Positions 25,624-33,292 of a DNA stretch of 62,922 nucleotides are shown in pieces. The DNA lies in assembly GCF_003253565.1 (NCBI RefSeq), contig NZ_QKUF01000031.1:1-62922 (forward strand). The letters run 5' to 3'. This DNA comes from Thermosporothrix hazakensis. Lineage in GTDB: Bacteria; Chloroflexota; Ktedonobacteria; Ktedonobacterales; Ktedonobacteraceae. Under the pieces are notes generated by a model that was given only the letters and a program-made list of their open reading frames with translations, ran no database searches and was not told the origin of the DNA. Numbering within the stretch: the first letter of the stretch is position 1; every line of letters begins with the position of its first letter. Both the position numbers and the translations under genes were made by a program.

Positions 25624-26616
25624 GTGAGCTATCCACTAGGTTGGTCTGTTATTCCACAAATGATGATAAAAAGGGAGCGCTGGCCCGGTGGGAACAGCTA
25701 TCGGTCTGTTATTCCCCTGGTACGACCCGGACAAAATGTCCTTCCCGAGCAACCTGTGATTCGTGTTGAGCAGGTACGCTTTCAGGAAGTACAACCATAT
25801 CAGGAGTCGAGAACATCTCGTTCTCGGCTCTCTTTGTCTTCGGCGTCAAATCCGGCACTCCGGGCTATTCCGCAGGCGGAGCTGGCCTTCTCGGGATTAT
25901 GGGGACGGGTGACAGAGTTGACCCGGCGTGGTGGAGTGGTGATCGAGAGCAGGGCGACCGTGATTCAGGGAAAGCTCGGGGTAGGCTATCAGGTGTGTGG
26001 CTCGCTCACCCTCTGGCATAATGGGCGCATCACACCGCAGAAGCCCGGTACCATTCTGGTGATACCCGGCCCGCTCACCTTTTCCCAGTTGCGTCAGGCC
26101 AGTGAGGCAGGGGTGGCCGGTGTGATTGCCGGCAGCATCACCCTGCGCGATCTAGAAGGATTTTTACGGGTTGACCTCTTACAATTGTTGGCTTCCGAGC
26201 AGATTGAGCGAATTACCGCGCATCTTCCCCGTTTAACCCTGATGTTTACCGAGGGTGTGGGCGAGTTCTCCATGCCTGCTCGCATCGCGAACTTGCTGAG
26301 CAGCTATCAGGGGGCACCGGTCCTGCTCTCCGGGCTGACTTCCACGCGGCTGCATCTGGTGCCAGAGTTGCTTATCTCCCTGCCCTACAACAAACAGGAA
26401 CACTGGACGCCTGTCCACCCTGATCTTACGCTGGCAATCGGTGCCTATGTGCGTATCAATAGCGGTGAATATATGGGAGCAACGGGCGTGATCGACTATA
26501 TTTTCTCCTATGATCAGGAATTTCCTTCAGGTATAAGGACGCGTGCCATGCGTATCATGCTTGAAGATGGTACACCAGTTGTTGTGCCGAGCACATCGCT
26601 GGAGCGGCTTGGCTAA
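25624..26616 (+). CDS. KOW-tailed protein linked to the MutL-like gene
   Basis: The 330-aa product is not a named enzyme. An early segment (RPGQNVLPEQPVIRV) looks like a barrel-sandwich motif, followed by a beta-rich part (GRVTELTRRGGVVIES), an alpha/beta part containing GVAGVIAGSITLRDLEGFLRVD, and a C-terminal KOW/SH3-like segment (GAYVRINSGEYMGATGVID with a later LEDGTPVVVPSTSLE). The GTG start has a GGAGGAGG site. From memory of the families, this pairing with a MutL-like ATPase recurs in Chloroflexota; a shared envelope or assembly role is inference. Confidence 0.72.
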   Translation: MSYPLGWSVIPQMMIKRERWPGGNSYRSVIPLVRPGQNVLPEQPVIRVEQVRFQEVQPYQESRTSRSRLSLSSASNPALRAIPQAELAFSGLWGRVTELTRRGGVVIESRATVIQGKLGVGYQVCGSLTLWHNGRITPQKPGTILVIPGPLTFSQLRQASEAGVAGVIAGSITLRDLEGFLRVDLLQLLASEQIERITAHLPRLTLMFTEGVGEFSMPARIANLLSSYQGAPVLLSGLTSTRLHLVPELLISLPYNKQEHWTPVHPDLTLAIGAYVRINSGEYMGATGVIDYIFSYDQEFPSGIRTRAMRIMLEDGTPVVVPSTSLERLG

Positions 26617-26632
26617 GCGGTTGGCTGCACAG

Positions 26633-26676
26633 TTATCCACAATTATACAGAGTTATCCACAGAATAAGTGGATAAC
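26633..26676. promoter_or_regulatory. Cluster of three DnaA boxes
   Basis: Two perfect TTATCCACA boxes (26633-26641 and 26653-26661) lie on the plus strand and one near-perfect TTATCCACT on the minus strand (26668-26676). The first two are 20 bp apart; the last pair forms a GTTATCCAC-n7-GTGGATAAC palindrome. No dnaA or dnaN gene is nearby, so this may be a DnaA-binding reservoir or reactivation site rather than oriC. It also lies at the end of the KOW gene. Confidence 0.7.
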
Positions 26677-26696
26677 TCTTGTACTTTTCCTGCGAA

Positions 26697-26750
26697 AACT
26701 ATCCTCAGAGCATAGTTCGCTGTAACTATCCTCAGAGCATAGTTCGCTGT
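26697..26750. repeat. Tandem 27-bp repeat, each copy holding a palindrome
   Basis: Two exact copies (26697-26723 and 26724-26750) stand back to back. Each contains AACTAT-n9-ATAGTT as an inverted repeat. They begin 20 bp after the DnaA cluster. The layout suggests two operator sites for a DNA-binding protein, or part of the same replication-control locus. Confidence 0.85.
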
Positions 26751-26834
26751 AAGGAATGCTCAAATAACTCTTCTTTTCGTAGAAGCATCTTCTATGGAAA
26801 AGGGTGTAGCATAGCTGTCTCGATTGGGAGTATG

Positions 26835-26882
26835 AAAAAAACCTGTAGGGGAATGCAATAGTTGCTTGAAGGCCCCTACAGG
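26835..26882 (-). terminator. Terminator of gpmI
   Basis: On the minus strand CCTGTAGGGG pairs with CCCCTACAGG across a long loop. It is followed by six or seven T (A run at 26835-26841 on the plus strand). Confidence 0.85.
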
Positions 26883-26893
26883 CTGCCTGAGCG

Positions 26894-28474
26894 TCAGGAA
26901 AGCAGCAGCGAACGGCCGCTCATATCCTTTGGCTGTTGTATGCCCATGATTTGCAGGATGGTGGGGGCAACATCTGCCAGAATGCCATCAGTGCGCAGTT
27001 TGGCGTGAGCCAGTTGAGGCGAAACAAGATAGAGTGGTACCGGGTTGGTGGTATGGGCCGTAAACGGCTTGCCGGTATCATACTCAATAAGCTGTTCTGC
27101 GTTGCCGTGGTCGGCTGTAATCAGGATGTTTCCGCCCATTTGAAGCGTTGTCTCCACAACCTGCCCGACTCCTTTGTCAACGGCCTCACAGGCTTTCATT
27201 GCGGCCTCAATCACACCTGTATGTCCGACCATATCGGCGTTCGCATAGTTCATCACGATAAAGCTGTAATCCCCGGTGCGGATATGCTCAATCGCTGTTT
27301 TTGTGACTCCTTCGGCGCTCATTTCCGGTTGCAGGTCATAGGTCGGAACCTTTGGTGAGGGAACGATTTCGCGATCTTCACCCGTGAACGGTGTTTCACG
27401 CCGGCCATTGATAAAATAGGTCACATGGGCGTATTTCTCGGTCTCGGCGGTATGGAACTGGCGCATGCCTTGCTCAGAGATCACGCGTGCAATCGGCATC
27501 TCGACCTCATCAGCACGGAACGCCACCTCTGCATCAAGGCCGGGCTCATACTCGGTCATCATCACAAACACAAGATCTTCCATGCGAGGACCGCGCGGGA
27601 ACTTTTCGACCGCCTGCGGTGACATCTCGGGAAGCACAAAGGCCTTTGTGAGCTGACGAGCGCGATCGGGCCGGAAGTTGTAGTGAATGACGGCATCGCC
27701 GGGCTGAACCATCGCGACTGGATGACCATTCTCCATAATCACGGTCGGTTCAATGAACTCATCAGTGATGTTTTTATCATAGGACTGCTGGATTGCTGCC
27801 ATGGCAGAATCAGCCTGCAAGCCTTCGCCGCGGGTCATCGCGAAGTAGGTACGTCCGGTCCGATCCCATCGGTTATCGCGGTCCATTGCGTAGTAGCGAC
27901 CGGTAACGGTAGCGACGCGGGCCGGGTGTTGCGGGTTGATCTCGCGGGCGCGTGTTTCCAGGCGCTTCATAAACTCGATGCCACCAGTGGGCGAAGAGTC
28001 GCGACCATCGGTAAAGGAGTGAATATACACACGTTCAAGATCGTGCTTCTCGGCAAGCTGAAGCAGAGCCTCCAGATGGCTTTCATGGGCATGAACACCG
28101 CCATTGCCAAGCAGGCCGCAGATGTGGAGCTGCGAGTTATTCTTCTTGACATGCTCGATAGCCCTCATAAAGGCGGGGTTATGGAAGAAGCTGCCGTCGC
28201 GGATGGACTCACTGACGCGGGTGTAGTCCTGTAGAACGCGCTTTCCGGCGCCGATATTCTGGTGACCGACCTCGGAGTTTCCCATCTGGCCGGGAGGCAA
28301 ACCAACGGCCTCGCCGGACGTTTTGACCGCCGTGTGAGGCCACTCACGCGCAATGGTATCCAGATTGGGGGTACGAGCAAGCGCGATAGCGTTCCCTTCT
28401 TTACGAGGGTTGATGCCCCAACCATCCATAATAATCAGAACGAACGGGCGTTGCCCGCTATGAAAAGTGCTCAT
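26894..28474 (-). CDS. gpmI: 2,3-bisphosphoglycerate-independent phosphoglycerate mutase
   Basis: This 526-aa, Mn-dependent enzyme interconverts 3- and 2-phosphoglycerate in glycolysis. It is an alkaline-phosphatase-fold protein: IIMDGWG near 14-20 carries the first metal Asp, PPGQMGNSEVGHQNIGAG near 60-77 carries the phosphoserine, and metal ligands follow in RPDRARQL, MTEYE and ITADHGNAEQ, with a late TAHTTNPVP. The length is normal. The ATG at 28474 is chosen over a TTG at 28489; neither has a strong ribosome site. It is transcribed alone. Confidence 0.95.
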   Translation of the reverse strand: MSTFHSGQRPFVLIIMDGWGINPRKEGNAIALARTPNLDTIAREWPHTAVKTSGEAVGLPPGQMGNSEVGHQNIGAGKRVLQDYTRVSESIRDGSFFHNPAFMRAIEHVKKNNSQLHICGLLGNGGVHAHESHLEALLQLAEKHDLERVYIHSFTDGRDSSPTGGIEFMKRLETRAREINPQHPARVATVTGRYYAMDRDNRWDRTGRTYFAMTRGEGLQADSAMAAIQQSYDKNITDEFIEPTVIMENGHPVAMVQPGDAVIHYNFRPDRARQLTKAFVLPEMSPQAVEKFPRGPRMEDLVFVMMTEYEPGLDAEVAFRADEVEMPIARVISEQGMRQFHTAETEKYAHVTYFINGRRETPFTGEDREIVPSPKVPTYDLQPEMSAEGVTKTAIEHIRTGDYSFIVMNYANADMVGHTGVIEAAMKACEAVDKGVGQVVETTLQMGGNILITADHGNAEQLIEYDTGKPFTAHTTNPVPLYLVSPQLAHAKLRTDGILADVAPTILQIMGIQQPKDMSGRSLLLS

Positions 28475-28589
28475 AATATTCAATCCCAAAACAGCAAATG
28501 TATTTCCTGCATCTTGAAGAAAAGCAGGATACGAGAAGAAATCAGAAGAGTGATGGATGTTGCCTCAAGACACAATGCAGTGTCTCTTT

Positions 28590-28598
28590 ATTGTAGCA
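28590..28598 (-). promoter_or_regulatory. Extended -10 promoter of gpmI
   Basis: Minus-strand TGCTACAAT predicts a start near 28583 and a leader of about 110 nt. Confidence 0.45.
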
Positions 28599-28712
28599 CG
28601 CAAAACCCTGATCTGTATCCGAACCGGGTTGTCTATCGTGTTTCTGATATGCGTGATGATGCGAGAAGAAGCGGAACAATGTTTGTTTTGTCGATAAATG
28701 GGGGTGAAAAGT

Positions 28713-29039
28713 ATGTCCTGGTTCACTTCATCTGATTGGCTACCTGTCTGGTTAGGTTTTATCCTCGTGATTTTGGGGATAGTCCTGATTGTACAGATCA
28801 TTGGCTTACGGCGTGTGTCGAAGCGGCAAGGAACTGAGCAGGTAGGAGGGCCTGCGCACATTGATTTGAAGAACAAAGAGATTGCCAGAAAACTTGGGGA
28901 TGAATCGGCGAGCGAGACCGGGAAAGATCCGCGTGGTACCGATATCGGTGGAGACTTCCGCGAGGTAACGCAGCGTCCACAGCCCGGTGAGGTACACCGC
29001 ATGATGACGGGCGAGGAAGACAAGAAAAAGAGTCGCTAA
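28713..29039 (+). CDS. Single-TM protein with charged tail, unknown
   Basis: The 108-aa protein has one membrane helix (about residues 8-30, LPVWLGFILVILGIVLIVQIIGL without a signal-peptidase site) and a hydrophilic cytoplasmic tail ending in Asp/Lys-rich sequence. No known family. The ATG at 28713 has a GGGGGTG site. Its TAA lies inside the following terminator hairpin. Confidence 0.7.
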   Translation: MSWFTSSDWLPVWLGFILVILGIVLIVQIIGLRRVSKRQGTEQVGGPAHIDLKNKEIARKLGDESASETGKDPRGTDIGGDFREVTQRPQPGEVHRMMTGEEDKKKSR

Positions 29040-29055
29040 AGCAGCGGCTCTTTTT
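29029..29055 (+). terminator. Terminator overlapping the stop codon of the single-TM protein
   Basis: AGAGTCGCT (29029-29037) pairs with AGCGGCTCT (29043-29051), loop 5 nt, then TTTTT. The stop codon at 29037-29039 sits at the loop. Confidence 0.82.
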
Positions 29056-29302
29056 GCTTGTCCTTTTTGATCGGGGTTTCTTTCAACTTCGCATGGTATT
29101 TCATCGTATAAAAAGCAAGGATCAGAGGTATACAAAGTAAAGGGAGCGGCGCGCCATTTGATTTCCTGTGCTTGCTCCCGTTGTACATAGGTGAGAGGCC
29201 CTGGAAGGTGTTCACATAAAAAGTACAGTAGAGAGTTTGTGCTGTAAAAGAGTGTAATACCAATCAACAGAATGAGTGCATGAAGTATAAAGAAGGACGG
29301 TT

Positions 29303-30331
29303 ATGAAGCAGAGAGAACGGAGCACCTCTTTTATCAAGAAGCGAGGGGGACAAGGCATCCTGGCGCTCCTGGCGGCGTGTCTGCTGGTACTGTTTACGAC
29401 AACAAGTACTCTGGCTGCCAGCGTGAATATCGAGGATAGAGCCGGAATATTGCAGGATCGCGGGCGCATTCAAAACGCGGCCCAGTCGCTTGAGTATCCT
29501 GTCACTATCTATACGATGTCTGGCTTTAACGGCGATCAGCGCGCCTTTGAGCAGAAGACGAAAGCGAGCGTCAAGAGCAAAAATCAGATTGTGATGGCGA
29601 TTACGCTGCGTCTGGGCAGTGGGGGCGGTCGAGTTGCGATCTCGGGTGGCTCTGACGTGAAACTCAATGGTAGCGATTACTCAGCCGCTGCCAAAGCATT
29701 TACTGACAAGAAGCAGAGCGGTGGAAGTTTCTCTGATGCAGCCGCAGCCGCCCTTGAGTCATTGAGCAGTGCTTCCAGTGGTGGACCGCTCGGGAGCATC
29801 AGCCGTGGCGGTGGCTTTGGCACCTGGTGTTGTATTGGTTTGCTGGTTCTTCTGGGGCTGGGCATCTTTGGTATTATCCGCTCCCGCAAAAACAGACCTG
29901 GCGGTGGCTTTGGCGGCTTTGGCAATCTCTTCAATCGTGGGCCGCGCCCGACACCTCCTCCGCCATATGGTGAGCAGCCCTATAACCAGTATGGGCAGCC
30001 TTATCCGCCAAATTATGGCCCGAACTATGGTCCCGATTATGACCGACGGCGTGGCGGAATGAATCCCTGGGCGGCTGGCGGTCTGGGTGCCGCTGCCGGT
30101 GGACTGCTTGGCTATGAGCTTGGACGTCACGCGGGTGAAAACCAGGCCCATAACAATGATGGAGGCTTCGGCGAAGACGTAGGGAGCAGCGGCTTTGACA
30201 GTGATTATGGCGGTGACAGTGGTTTCGGCGGAGACGTAGGGAGCAGCGGCTTTGACAGTGACTTTGGTGGTGGAGACTTTGGCGGAGGGGACTTCGGTGG
30301 TGGTGGTGATTCAGGGAGTAGCGGTTTCTAG
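29303..30331 (+). CDS. Secreted/membrane TPM-like protein with glycine-rich tail
   Basis: The 342-aa product has a signal-like segment (about 18-38, ending TLAAS), a domain resembling a shortened TPM phosphatase-like domain (about 39-155, with VTIYTMSGFNG and MAITLRLGSGGGRVAISGG), one membrane helix (about 174-193, CCIGLLVLLGLGIFGIIRS), then a Gly/Pro/Tyr-rich cytoplasmic part. The last 60 residues repeat the unit G-x-DVGSSGFDSD twice, with extra GGGDF repeats. TPM proteins act in photosystem repair or envelope stress in other organisms; the role here is unknown. Start with a good GGACGGTT context; no strong AGGAGG. Confidence 0.72.
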   Translation: MKQRERSTSFIKKRGGQGILALLAACLLVLFTTTSTLAASVNIEDRAGILQDRGRIQNAAQSLEYPVTIYTMSGFNGDQRAFEQKTKASVKSKNQIVMAITLRLGSGGGRVAISGGSDVKLNGSDYSAAAKAFTDKKQSGGSFSDAAAAALESLSSASSGGPLGSISRGGGFGTWCCIGLLVLLGLGIFGIIRSRKNRPGGGFGGFGNLFNRGPRPTPPPPYGEQPYNQYGQPYPPNYGPNYGPDYDRRRGGMNPWAAGGLGAAAGGLLGYELGRHAGENQAHNNDGGFGEDVGSSGFDSDYGGDSGFGGDVGSSGFDSDFGGGDFGGGDFGGGGDSGSSGF

Positions 30332-30362
30332 GCGTAACGCAGCAAGAGACAGAAAAACAATG

Positions 30363-30391
30363 ACCCCCGGCAATGCCGGGGGTTCTTTTTT
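30363..30391. terminator. Terminator between TPM-like gene and the atp operon
   Basis: ACCCCCGGC pairs with GCCGGGGGT, loop of about 4, followed by TTCTTTTTT. It sits between the two converging units and probably serves both. Confidence 0.88.
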
Positions 30392-30417
30392 GCCTTGCCT
30401 GTTCAGAACAGGTCGCT

Positions 30418-30882
30418 TTAGTCGTGGACACCTTGCACATCGAGGCGGCGGCGTGTGCGGCGGCGTGCGAATTCGAGTACATGCAGGCGAGAAACTGCCC
30501 GCTCAAGGGCTGCCTGATACTCGGCCCGCTCCTCCGCGTTTGAGGCCTCTGCCAGACGCTGCTGTGCACGCTGACGGGCTTCCTCCGCTCGTGCCCGGTC
30601 GATTTCTTCCGCATGTTCGGCGGCATCGGCCAGGATGGTGACGCGGTTATTGGCTACTTCCAGGAAGCCACCAGAAACGAAGAGCGGAGCTTCTGCGTCG
30701 CCAAGCTCAATGCGGAGCATGCCAGGAGTCAGGAAGGTCAGCAGAGCGGCATGGCCTGGAAGAATGCCTAGCTGCCCATCTGCGCCTGGGGCCTGAACCT
30801 GCGTCGCTTCGCCGTTGTACAGCTCACGCTCTGCGGTCACCACTTCGACATGCAGGGTCTTTTCTGGAGCCCTACTTGCCAT
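30418..30882 (-). CDS. atpC: ATP synthase F1 epsilon subunit
   Basis: The 154-aa subunit has the N-terminal beta-sandwich (LHVEVVTAERELYNGEATQVQAPGADGQLGILPGHAALL), including the conserved GxLGILPGH signature, and a C-terminal helical hairpin (about 90-154) rich in Arg, Glu and Ala. It regulates the rotary enzyme at the foot of the gamma shaft. It is last in the operon, 6 nt after atpD, and ends in an Arg-rich tail. Confidence 0.96.
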   Translation of the reverse strand: MASRAPEKTLHVEVVTAERELYNGEATQVQAPGADGQLGILPGHAALLTFLTPGMLRIELGDAEAPLFVSGGFLEVANNRVTILADAAEHAEEIDRARAEEARQRAQQRLAEASNAEERAEYQAALERAVSRLHVLEFARRRTRRRLDVQGVHD

Positions 30883-30888
30883 TTTCTC

Positions 30889-32304
30889 TTATTCCTTCTC
30901 TTCCTCGTAGGAAGCGACGACCTCTGAGATGTTCCCCTTCATATAGAAGTGGTGCTCAGGAATATGGTCATATTTTCCTTCGAGAATCTCTTTAAAGCCG
31001 GTAACGGTATCCTTCAGAGAAACGTACTTACCAGGGCGGCCAGTAAACACCTCAGCGACAGCGAACGGCTGTGCGAAGAAGCGCTGAAGCTTACGAGCGC
31101 GGGCCACGATCAGTTTGTCATCATCGGACAGTTCGTCGATACCCAGGATGGCAATGATGTCCTGAAGGTCCTTATAGCGCTGAAGGACGCGCTGTACGCC
31201 ACGGGCCACATTGTAGTGCTCTTCACCGACAACCTGCGGGTCCAGAATGCGGCTGGTCGAGGCCAGCGGGTCGATCGCAGGGTAGATACCCTGTTCGAAG
31301 ATACCGCGGTCAAGCACAAGCGTTGAGTCAAGGTGCGCGAAGGTCGTTGCCGGTGCGGGGTCAGTGTAGTCGTCAGCGGGGACGTACACGGCCTGCATCG
31401 AGGTAACAGAACCCTTCTTCGTCGACGTGATGCGTTCCTGCAACTCACCCATTTCCTCAGCCAGGTTTGGCTGATATCCCACGGCGGACGGCATTCGACC
31501 CAGCAGCGCGGACACCTCAGCACCGGCCTGAGTGAAACGGAAGATGTTGTCGATAAAGAGTAGCACGTCACGGCCCTCGACATCGCGGAAGTATTCAGCG
31601 ATCGTCAGACCGGTCAGCGCCACGCGCAGGCGGGAGCCAGGAGGCTCGTTCATCTGACCGAAGACCATTGCCAGACGGTCAATAACGCCACTCTCTTCCA
31701 TTTCATGGTAGAGGTCATTTCCTTCGCGGGTGCGCTCACCGACGCCAGCGAACACGGAGTAACCGCCGTGACCTTTTGCGATGTTGTTGATGAGCTCTTG
31801 AATGGTAACGGTCTTGCCCACACCGGCACCGCCGAACGCGCCGATCTTACCACCTTTTACAAAGGGGCAGACGAGGTCAATAACCTTAATACCGGTTTCC
31901 AGGATCTCAACAGTAGAAGCCTGTTCTTCCAGGTCAGGAGCCGGGCGGTGAATAGGCCAGCGCTCGGTGCCCTCGACGGCCGGCTTGTTGTCTACCGGTT
32001 GACCAAGGACGTTGAAGATACGACCGAGCGTCTGAGGGCCGACTGGAACAGAGATCGGTGCGCCGGTATCTTCGACCTCAACGCCACGCTGCAAGCCATC
32101 TGTAGGACCCATAGCAACGCAGCGGACCCAGTTATTGCCGAGGTGCTGTTCCACCTCCAAAGAGAGGTCTTCATCAGCACCGGCAGGGCGGACGCGAAGT
32201 TCGTTGTAAATTTCAGGCAGTTTATCTGTGGGGAATTCGACGTCTACAACTGCCCCCAGAACCTGCACGACTTTACCCTTCGTACGGGTTGGTGCTTGCG
32301 TCAT
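30889..32304 (-). CDS. atpD: ATP synthase F1 beta subunit
   Basis: This 471-aa catalytic subunit has Walker A GGAGVGKT near 158, VGERTREGNDLY, FIDNIFRFTQAG (Walker B) and the DELSEED-like segment written here IDELSDDD near 395. With three copies of alpha it forms the hexamer that makes ATP. It lies 89 nt after atpG and 6 nt before atpC. Confidence 0.98.
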   Translation of the reverse strand: MTQAPTRTKGKVVQVLGAVVDVEFPTDKLPEIYNELRVRPAGADEDLSLEVEQHLGNNWVRCVAMGPTDGLQRGVEVEDTGAPISVPVGPQTLGRIFNVLGQPVDNKPAVEGTERWPIHRPAPDLEEQASTVEILETGIKVIDLVCPFVKGGKIGAFGGAGVGKTVTIQELINNIAKGHGGYSVFAGVGERTREGNDLYHEMEESGVIDRLAMVFGQMNEPPGSRLRVALTGLTIAEYFRDVEGRDVLLFIDNIFRFTQAGAEVSALLGRMPSAVGYQPNLAEEMGELQERITSTKKGSVTSMQAVYVPADDYTDPAPATTFAHLDSTLVLDRGIFEQGIYPAIDPLASTSRILDPQVVGEEHYNVARGVQRVLQRYKDLQDIIAILGIDELSDDDKLIVARARKLQRFFAQPFAVAEVFTGRPGKYVSLKDTVTGFKEILEGKYDHIPEHHFYMKGNISEVVASYEEEKE

Positions 32305-32393
32305 AGTATGTATCTCTCCATCATCGAGGCAGTTCGTATTGCAAATGCCTCTCGTTGTTCTCTCTGTTTTCTATGAAACGACGTGTTAATTGC

Positions 32394-33290
32394 TTATCCC
32401 AGGGCTTCTGCACCAGAGACCACTTCGAGAATCTGCGTCGTGATCGCGCTCTGGCGAGCCTTGTTATAGGTCAAGGTCAGGTCCTGAATCAGTTCTTTTG
32501 CACTGTCGGTTGCGTTTTTCATCGCTACCATTTGTGCTGAATAGAAGCTTGCAATGGTTTCGAGCAGTGCTTGATAGACCTGCACATCGACGTAACGAGG
32601 GAGCAGCGCCTTGAAAATCTCTTTTGCGTCTGGCTCATAGATATAATCCAGAGCCTCTTTTGTGTCTGCTTCTCCTGTTGGCGGCTGAACCGGGAGAAGC
32701 TGTTCCACAGTGGGAACCTGGGTGACGGTGTTGACGAACTTTGGATAGGCCAGATAGACAACGTCAACATCGCCCTTGATAAAGGCGTCCACTGCGACCT
32801 GTGCGATGGCGCTGGCATCATTCATACCCGGACGATCACCGAGATTGGTAAACTCCGCAATAAGTTGCTGCTGCGTGCGCACAAGGAAATCGCGGCTCTT
32901 ACGCCCGACAGCGATATATTCGATGTTCGGGGTGATGCCGTTGCTTTCCAGTCGGCGCTGCTCTTCCAGTGCGCTGTTCGCCAGTTTTCTGTTGATATTG
33001 CCGGGTAGCGCGCCGCAGAGACCGCGATCAGGCGAAATGACCAGATAGCCGACCTTGCGGACCGGACGCTGCTTGAGCAACTCAACTTCTTCGCCCAGTT
33101 CCTCGGTGTCGGTCACGCTTGCCAGACGCGAGACCAGGCCGCGGATCTGCTCGGCATAAGGACGGGAATATTGTACCCGATCCTGCGCGCGGCGCATCTT
33201 ACTGCTGGCTACCATCTGCATAGCCTTCGTAATCTGCGCCGTGTTAGACACAGACCGTATACGCCGCCGTATTTCACGGGTTGATGGCAT
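32394..33290 (-). CDS. atpG: ATP synthase F1 gamma subunit
   Basis: The 298-aa central shaft subunit begins with the conserved MPSTREIRRRIRSVSNTAQI, includes ITKAMQMVASSKMRRAQ and SPDRGLCGALPGNINR, and ends with the helix NATDSAKELIQDLTLTYNKARQSAITTQI. Its start is 2 nt after the atpA stop, so the two are translated together. Confidence 0.97.
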   Translation of the reverse strand: MPSTREIRRRIRSVSNTAQITKAMQMVASSKMRRAQDRVQYSRPYAEQIRGLVSRLASVTDTEELGEEVELLKQRPVRKVGYLVISPDRGLCGALPGNINRKLANSALEEQRRLESNGITPNIEYIAVGRKSRDFLVRTQQQLIAEFTNLGDRPGMNDASAIAQVAVDAFIKGDVDVVYLAYPKFVNTVTQVPTVEQLLPVQPPTGEADTKEALDYIYEPDAKEIFKALLPRYVDVQVYQALLETIASFYSAQMVAMKNATDSAKELIQDLTLTYNKARQSAITTQILEVVSGAEALG

Positions 33291-33292
33291 AA

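Noticed and set aside
26633..26676. Chromosomal origin oriC
   Set aside because: No dnaA, dnaN, rpmH or gyrase genes are nearby, and no clear AT-rich unwinding element is seen. I call it only a DnaA-box cluster.
26697..26750. CRISPR array
   Set aside because: There are only two repeats, with no spacer between them and no cas gene; a tandem duplication explains it better.
31705..32376. Long antisense reading frame opposite atpD
   Set aside because: It is a shadow of atpD with no ribosome site or domain.
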